Source of the DNA: Antedon mediterranea
Taxonomy: Eukaryota > Echinodermata > Crinoidea > Comatulida > Antedonidae
Direction: 5' to 3'
Length of the DNA stretch: 64,000 nt
Assembly (NCBI RefSeq): GCF_964355755.1
Contig: NC_092678.1
Location: 18,446,922 to 18,510,921 of the forward strand
Each line of letters begins with the position of its first letter. The first letter of the stretch is position 1. Both the position numbers and the translations under genes were made by a program. The notes beneath the pieces are model-generated. The model did no database searches. It worked only from the letters and a program-made list of their open reading frames with translations, and was not told the DNA's origin. This document shows positions 58,227 to 64,000 of the stretch, in pieces.

Positions 58227-61200
58227 ATTGTTAAGGACAAGATTACAACTCCACTCCCAAAGACTTGTAATAAGACTTTGTTTATGTAGAGCATCTTGTT
58301 TATATGTTTGTCTTGTGAATCCTCATTAAATTAAAAAAAAATATGAGAGCATGCACATTTAACAATGATTATAAATTTGGGAAAAACAATATTTTTTAAA
58401 TCACGTGTTAATAAAAATGTCAGCATCATGATTATTCGAATATGTAGTGAATTCTATCATACCCAAGTGCTTAAATTTCGTACATATTGTTGTTTAAATG
58501 GTTTGCATTTTAAATTGGTCCATACTTTATATCTATTTTTGTTTTGTTTTATTGTTTCATTCACTTTCCTTGTTTTATGTTGATATTACCGAAGTACACA
58601 TTCTTAATTAAGTTGACATTTTGTAAATACCCATGCTTTATTACAAGCTTCTTAAGACAATTGGCTGTGTCTGTGCCGCGACCGCTTCAGGCTTCGTTGA
58701 GTCTCAAATTAGCGGGCATTGGAAGAGTGCAGGTGTGACGTTGTACAGTAAGCCTACATACTCATGTTCAGTGAAGCGTGTAAGCATATGGTCTAAATAT
58801 ATGTCAACATCAATAAAGGCTCATTATAGACATTGATTCTGTGACAATGATGGGAACCTTGAGTTCAGTCAGTGTATTCAATAAAGATCTATATTTTATT
58901 GGATTAAGTCAATAGAGATAATACGAATTGCCAAATTTATAGCTATATATATGCCTTTTGCATTCTTTATTATATTTCTTTTTTCTTTAAAGATGAATTG
59001 TCCTGAAAAAAAAGTACGCTATTTTCAATTCACATAATGGTTATCCACTTTAAACAAAAATTGGATCGAAAACAAATTTATTTACCTGAAAAAACTGTAA
59101 TTTAAAGAAATAATATTCAAATTGGCTACCAGCCAATGAGTTTTTAGTTCGATTTAACCATTTATTTTGTCATTTTATAAGTGAAAACATTTGTTTTCGT
59201 TTTTTTATACGGAAGTGAAATCATTTATTAAAACTACATAACCTATTGAAAATCTTATTTTATTTTCTTTTTTGGGGTAGGGGTGGGGTATACATCTTTA
59301 AACCTATTACAAATGTACTGATTTCTAATTTCTAACATATAAAATATAAATACTAAAAAGGAAAACGAGATAAACTATTTACAATCTTTAAAAAGAAATG
59401 CTATATGCTAGCCTACTTTTCCTATAAAAATAGTCACCCCATTCAATAAATAAGAGGAATTCATTTTTGGTTTATGATTATGATTTTAATACACAACTCC
59501 GTTAATTTAGCTTACAAGTAGTTCTGAAAGATAGATTTTTAAGTTCACATGCCGTTTTCTAACATTTATTTTATAGACACAGTTAAAATCTTAATTATCT
59601 AACAAACTTTTTTTATTTATCATAACAATTTGCAAATTTGCTGTACACAGAAAAAAAAGGACTATTAAGCAATCGTTAAATAGTATGTACTATTGCACAA
59701 AACGTGACCCACAATTGTCCATTCAAATGACAGGAATTTATTTTGGAATTATATAAAAACTATTATTGGGTTGTTCCCATTATTAAATATATTGAAATGG
59801 CAAGCAGATTTCGATTTAGGAATCAAAATAACCCATTTAGAGGTACAATTTTCGTACTGCTTTTAAACAATGCCTTTTTAACATTTATGTTTTAAAGAAA
59901 ATATTAAAGTATTATTTCTATCTTTAACACTAGGTTAATTCATTATAAACTATAGAGGGCAGCATTCGATGCATGTATGTTAATTAACTACAATCCTGTC
60001 CCTATACAGAATCAATCAAGCTATTCTAAAATTTGTTATATACTCTAGCTTACCTTTTCACTGCGTAATCAATCTTACTTTTAGTATATTTTTGCGTGTA
60101 TTCCTTGACAAGAAACATTCTGTGAAAATTCACAATAGGGCTGCTTCTTCCTAATTATAATAAATTTACATTATTGAGTTTACAGAAAATTGATGATTTA
60201 GAAAAATGAAAACCATAAGTCTATATAATTTTAAATTAAAATTAAAGAGATATAGAATGTTCTTTTACCTTTCTTGGTCCTCTTGACAAGTTATTATTAT
60301 ATAATAAAACTTTAAACCGCCCAGTGAATACATTTATTCACAATAGGTGAAGACAAGAAAATCTGTGTGAATGAGAAAATCTGTGTGAATGAGAAGTCTA
60401 AGATTCGACCCAGGGATCTTCACAAAATGGTTCAAATTCGATTGGATCTTATAACATACATTTGAGATAATTGCCAGATGTAAAGTTAACATAAACCATA
60501 GCGTACTTGACCCTTTTATGGTTTATGTGCTGTGCAGTCTGAATATATTTTTTTCCTTTTTGTGGCTTAAAACCACAACTTTTATTCAACTTCCTCAATT
60601 TCATTTTCACATGATTATCTTATCTTATCATTTTTACATTATTTTATTATATCTTTTTCTACTTGTCTAAGATACATGATTAAAATGTGAATTCATTATA
60701 TTTTATATTTATTAATTAGTTTGTTAGCCAAGCTATAGTATTTGAATACATTTTGAATTTTTAAATAGGCCTAAGTGGAAATTCAATTAAAATACTAAGT
60801 TTCAGAAAATTGATAATTAAAAATAAAAAATGGGAAGCCTAAAACAATATTTTTAAATGTAAAGAGCGCTATAGAATATTCTTGCTTTATAAGGTTTCAA
60901 GTAAGAATATTCTTGGTCCTTCTGACAAGTTCTTATATAATAAATAAAATATTATTATTCTATCTTAAGCTTCTGTCCGTGATCGTGGCAATAATATACA
61001 CAGCAATAAATAAAGGTGTCATCATGTTATAATCATCAACGCTTTATTCAGAAATACCATTATATTGTCTTATATCTGTTTTTGATTAGTTTTATATCCA
61101 CCATCACACTATGAACATTTTATCATATTTACCGTCAGGGATTGGTTGAAAGAGCACCACAAGATAATTAGTATAAATATTATATAAAAATGTATTTACT

Positions 61201-64000
61201 ATATTTACTGTAAAATGACGTCAATTTAATATTAACCTGTAGAATAAGTCGCCTTAAACTTGTGTACTAAACTTGAGAGCCACCTTTTTATATGCCCTCG
61301 ACCAGTCAAATGTTCGCTCCAGTCAGTTACCTTCTAAAAGGAGGTCAAATTAAGAAACCAGTTTTTTAAACTGCTTTTTTTAATGATTGAGAATGCAAAC
61401 AAATGGATTTTTAAACAGTTTTTTTTTTAATGGAAAACTGTCTTTTTTCAGTAGTGCGATTTCCAGTGCCAGAGGAAAAAAGTTATTTTCTGAAAACCAT
61501 TTTCTGACTCTGAAAACAGTCGGAACAGGCTGATAAACTTTGTCAGTTGTGTTATTTGCACGTATTTAACTGGTTTCTGGATGAAAATAGTGAGATTAAA
61601 TTACAAAAGTAAATAGATAAATCATTGTGGTTTCTTTCAATACAAAGTAAAAAACCTCTTAATTTACACATTCAATGCCCTGATGCCTTAGTAACCATGG
61701 TTACAACAAGATATTTTTAATTACTAGCGTCATAATTACTTTATTTCTTTATGTTACCCGCATTTGACACATCTGATGGAAAAGAATTTAATTTTGCTTA
61801 TTGTTAGAAATGTAATCATTACCAGATTAGTACAAGCATCAATTTTTCAATACCCTGTACATTTTTTTTCTTACTGAAAAAAAAGCTATATAAGAGTGAA
61901 TGTGGAATGGAGAGAAAGATTGACTATTCAATGTACAGTCCATCTTCCAATGAATGAAAATGTTATCTCTTTTGCATGATTACAAATCAGTCATTATTTG
62001 TTGTATAACACCTTCAAATGTGAATGTTGATGGCTAGACCCTATGCAACAGCACTCAAAATTCACAGAGCCTCGCATTGCAAACTTAATTGTCAGGGATG
62101 GATCTAATGCACAGCATGTAATATAATTTAACCAGCAATCAAATGTATGATCGTTGTAAAACATCGTATTAATAACATATCTCTGGTGCAGAATGACAAA
62201 TAGAAAGCAGAAGCATAAAATAATTTTAGTAGCCTACTTACAGAATTGCTTCATTGTTTTACAACCCAAGGGGCTACCTTTGGGCTTTATGTCCGATTTG
62301 TATGTAATTATTGTAATTATGAACAGAATTAAATAGTCCATAGTATTTTACTGTATATTGGTAGTTTATTAAAACATGTTGATGGTGTTAGCTCATTTCA
62401 CTATTATTTACACAATGTTTTTTTCAATTTCTCTTTGTTACAATTTTCAGTGTGGTATGTAATCACTGACATTTAGAAAACTATAAATCTTAATTAAAAT
62501 TGGTTTATTTTTGTAGCCTGAATTATTTTAATGATGAACAAAGGCTACTCCAAATATTGGAGAAGGGGGTCATACAATAATGTCCTTGCTCTTGAGAAAA
62601 ATAAATAAATTTCAGGTAGGCCAAGAAAATTATTTTTTTATTTCCAAAATGCATGCTGGGGGTGTTGTGTGGTGGACTCATTCATCATATCGAGATGGAC
62701 AATTAGAGAAATGTGAAAGGAATTACATTTTTTGTTTTGTTTTTGTAAAAAAAAAAATTTTTTTTGCATTTACTATTGCGCAATTTCAGCATTGGTCAAG
62801 TCCAGCAATATTTACTGAAAAAATTATGGCATTACTGCAGTAGAATATATATTAAAGCCAAGGCAAATTGCAGCAACAAATTTTAGTTTTTTTTTTCTGC
62901 GATAATAATTTATAAATTATTTATTTATTTATTATTAATTTAAATTTGTTGGTTTTCAGTTTTGTAAATTATAGTTTAGTGACATTTTTATTCAAAAAAA
63001 TAATATATGCGTTGTTTATAGTATTTTCACTGATTATGCTAATTACACCCTTATTTGCATAACTACTCCATTTGCAATTTGATTTGTTGTTCCATTTTCT
63101 GTATAAATAATTATATTAAAATTAATAGTCTCGTCAACTTTTGACAGTAATTATAAATAAGAAAATGAAATCATATTATGTTTTAATCAATTTAATTTCT
63201 TCTTTATATTAAATTAAAATTATATCATGATAAATTAATTAATGTTTGTTCATTCAAAAAAGTATGTTACAAAGGTTGTATGAATCAACTTCATCGGTAG
63301 TTTAAAAAAATAGGCTTCAGATCCGGATATATGTGCCGACATTAACGAAATTACAACATTTGCACTTTAAAAAAATCATTGTCTATTGTATACATGTTCT
63401 AAGGGTCATTTGTTCTAGAGCACGCTACATTGTGGAGTGAAACTATAGTGACGCAAACAAACCAACCAAACGTGTTACATTTTACAAGGTGAAATAGAAT
63501 GATTGGGATTTACATTTTTAAAGGGAAAGATATAAAAACTGTCCAGTAATAATGCTATAATAACTTAAGAATTACATTATGGCAATCTGGATTCAAATTT
63601 AGACTCTTGACACATCAATATAATTTACGGACAAATACTGTGATTAAAAAAAATGGTTGACATATTTTAATGAATAACTAAATTTACAAATATAGTTACG
63701 GTTTTCTCATTTCTTGAAAATCTATTTTTAGTTCTTTATTCTTTTTATCAAGGAATCTCTCAGAGTGAATTTGCATACCTGTTAACAGCTAATAATTATG
63801 ATCCTTAGGTCAATAAATTAAAAACTAAAATCACTTTTCAATGTCACAGACCACCGTTGTGTTAAACCATGGTTTAAATGATGGGATTAAGAAATATAAA
63901 ATGTAATTTACTAATTCTTATGCAGGGTGTATAAATCATTGGAGTTGATCCTTGTCATATTCATTAATTGATGTGTCCAAATATGGTAGTGATATGCCCA

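Larger units (their letters stand above)
57119..58290 (+). repeat. tRNA-derived SINE, interrupted
   Basis: The head at 57119-57187 has an A-box-like TGGCTTGGTGGTTATGATGC and a B-box GGGTTCAAGTCC at normal tRNA spacing. The body continues at 58227-58290, ACAACTCCACTCCC, matching the body of the copy at 25490-25650 (CAACTCCACTTCC). The region between is the inserted element described separately. Confidence 0.65.
55255..64000 (+). other. Downstream Kv4 intron, open at the window end
   Basis: It begins with the donor GTAAGA. It contains two related MITEs (55402-55700, 56596-56906), a SINE split by a ~1-kb insertion (57119-58290), and AT-rich sequence. Around 60180-60330 and 60800-60955 a diverged direct duplication shares the words AGAAAATTGAT and TTCTTGGTCCT. 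From about 61 kb onward I see nothing beyond AT-rich sequence and short homopolymer runs. Confidence 0.7.

Noticed and set aside
55255-64000. The next Kv4 C-terminal exon
   Set aside because: I looked for a frame resembling the NHEF segment behind an AG acceptor and found none; it probably lies beyond the window.

Overview
The window is AT-rich animal nuclear DNA carrying part of one host gene. Three short plus-strand exons spell consecutive pieces of a Shal/Kv4-type voltage-gated potassium channel: the pore end and S6 (13934-14096), a basic cytoplasmic segment (34335-34424) and a segment with the Kv4 histidine/dileucine signature (55165-55254). All have consensus splice sites and compatible phases. 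The larger upstream exon (T1 domain and S1-S5) and the last C-terminal exons are not seen here, so essentially the whole window is intron: at least 13.9 kb before the first exon, then 20.2 kb, 20.7 kb and at least 8.7 kb. Clusters of the palindromic word TAGGCCTA, the repeat types and the long introns suggest a marine invertebrate deuterostome, perhaps an echinoderm. That placement is an inference and is weak.

The introns are packed with mobile and tandem repeats. The standout is a 3,660-bp DNA transposon (37369-41028) in the intron between the second and third exons. It has 43-bp terminal inverted repeats (41 of 43 identical), extra subterminal copies of the TIR core, and an unbroken two-exon gene for a 602-residue protein that I read as a transposase with an RNase H-like fold. 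A second notable element is a foldback at 46023-48114: its ends are arrays of GCGAGGCA-type repeats, a 10-bp direct repeat flanks it, and it sits exactly at the junction of an older ~130-bp tandem duplication.

Other supported elements, in order: a TTAA-flanked MITE (6388-7013), a hAT-like element with an 88-bp tandem core (12059-12454), a Tigger/pogo-like MITE with TA flanks (15598-16553), a near-perfect palindromic MITE (23559-23959), a hairpin family repeated at 28.3-34.2 kb with one copy 150 bp upstream of a Kv4 exon, a pair of related MITEs at 55.4 and 56.6 kb, and an element inserted into a tRNA-derived SINE (57188-58226). LINE 3' ends lie at 9.1, 18.3, 29.3 and 54.7 kb, two with a recognisable reverse-transcriptase C-terminus. 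At least fifteen minisatellite or tandem-duplication arrays are present, with periods from 13 to about 200 bp.

There is no sign of prokaryotic genes, CRISPR arrays, rRNA or intact functional tRNA genes. Most open frames of 60-130 codons are chance frames or lie in repeats.
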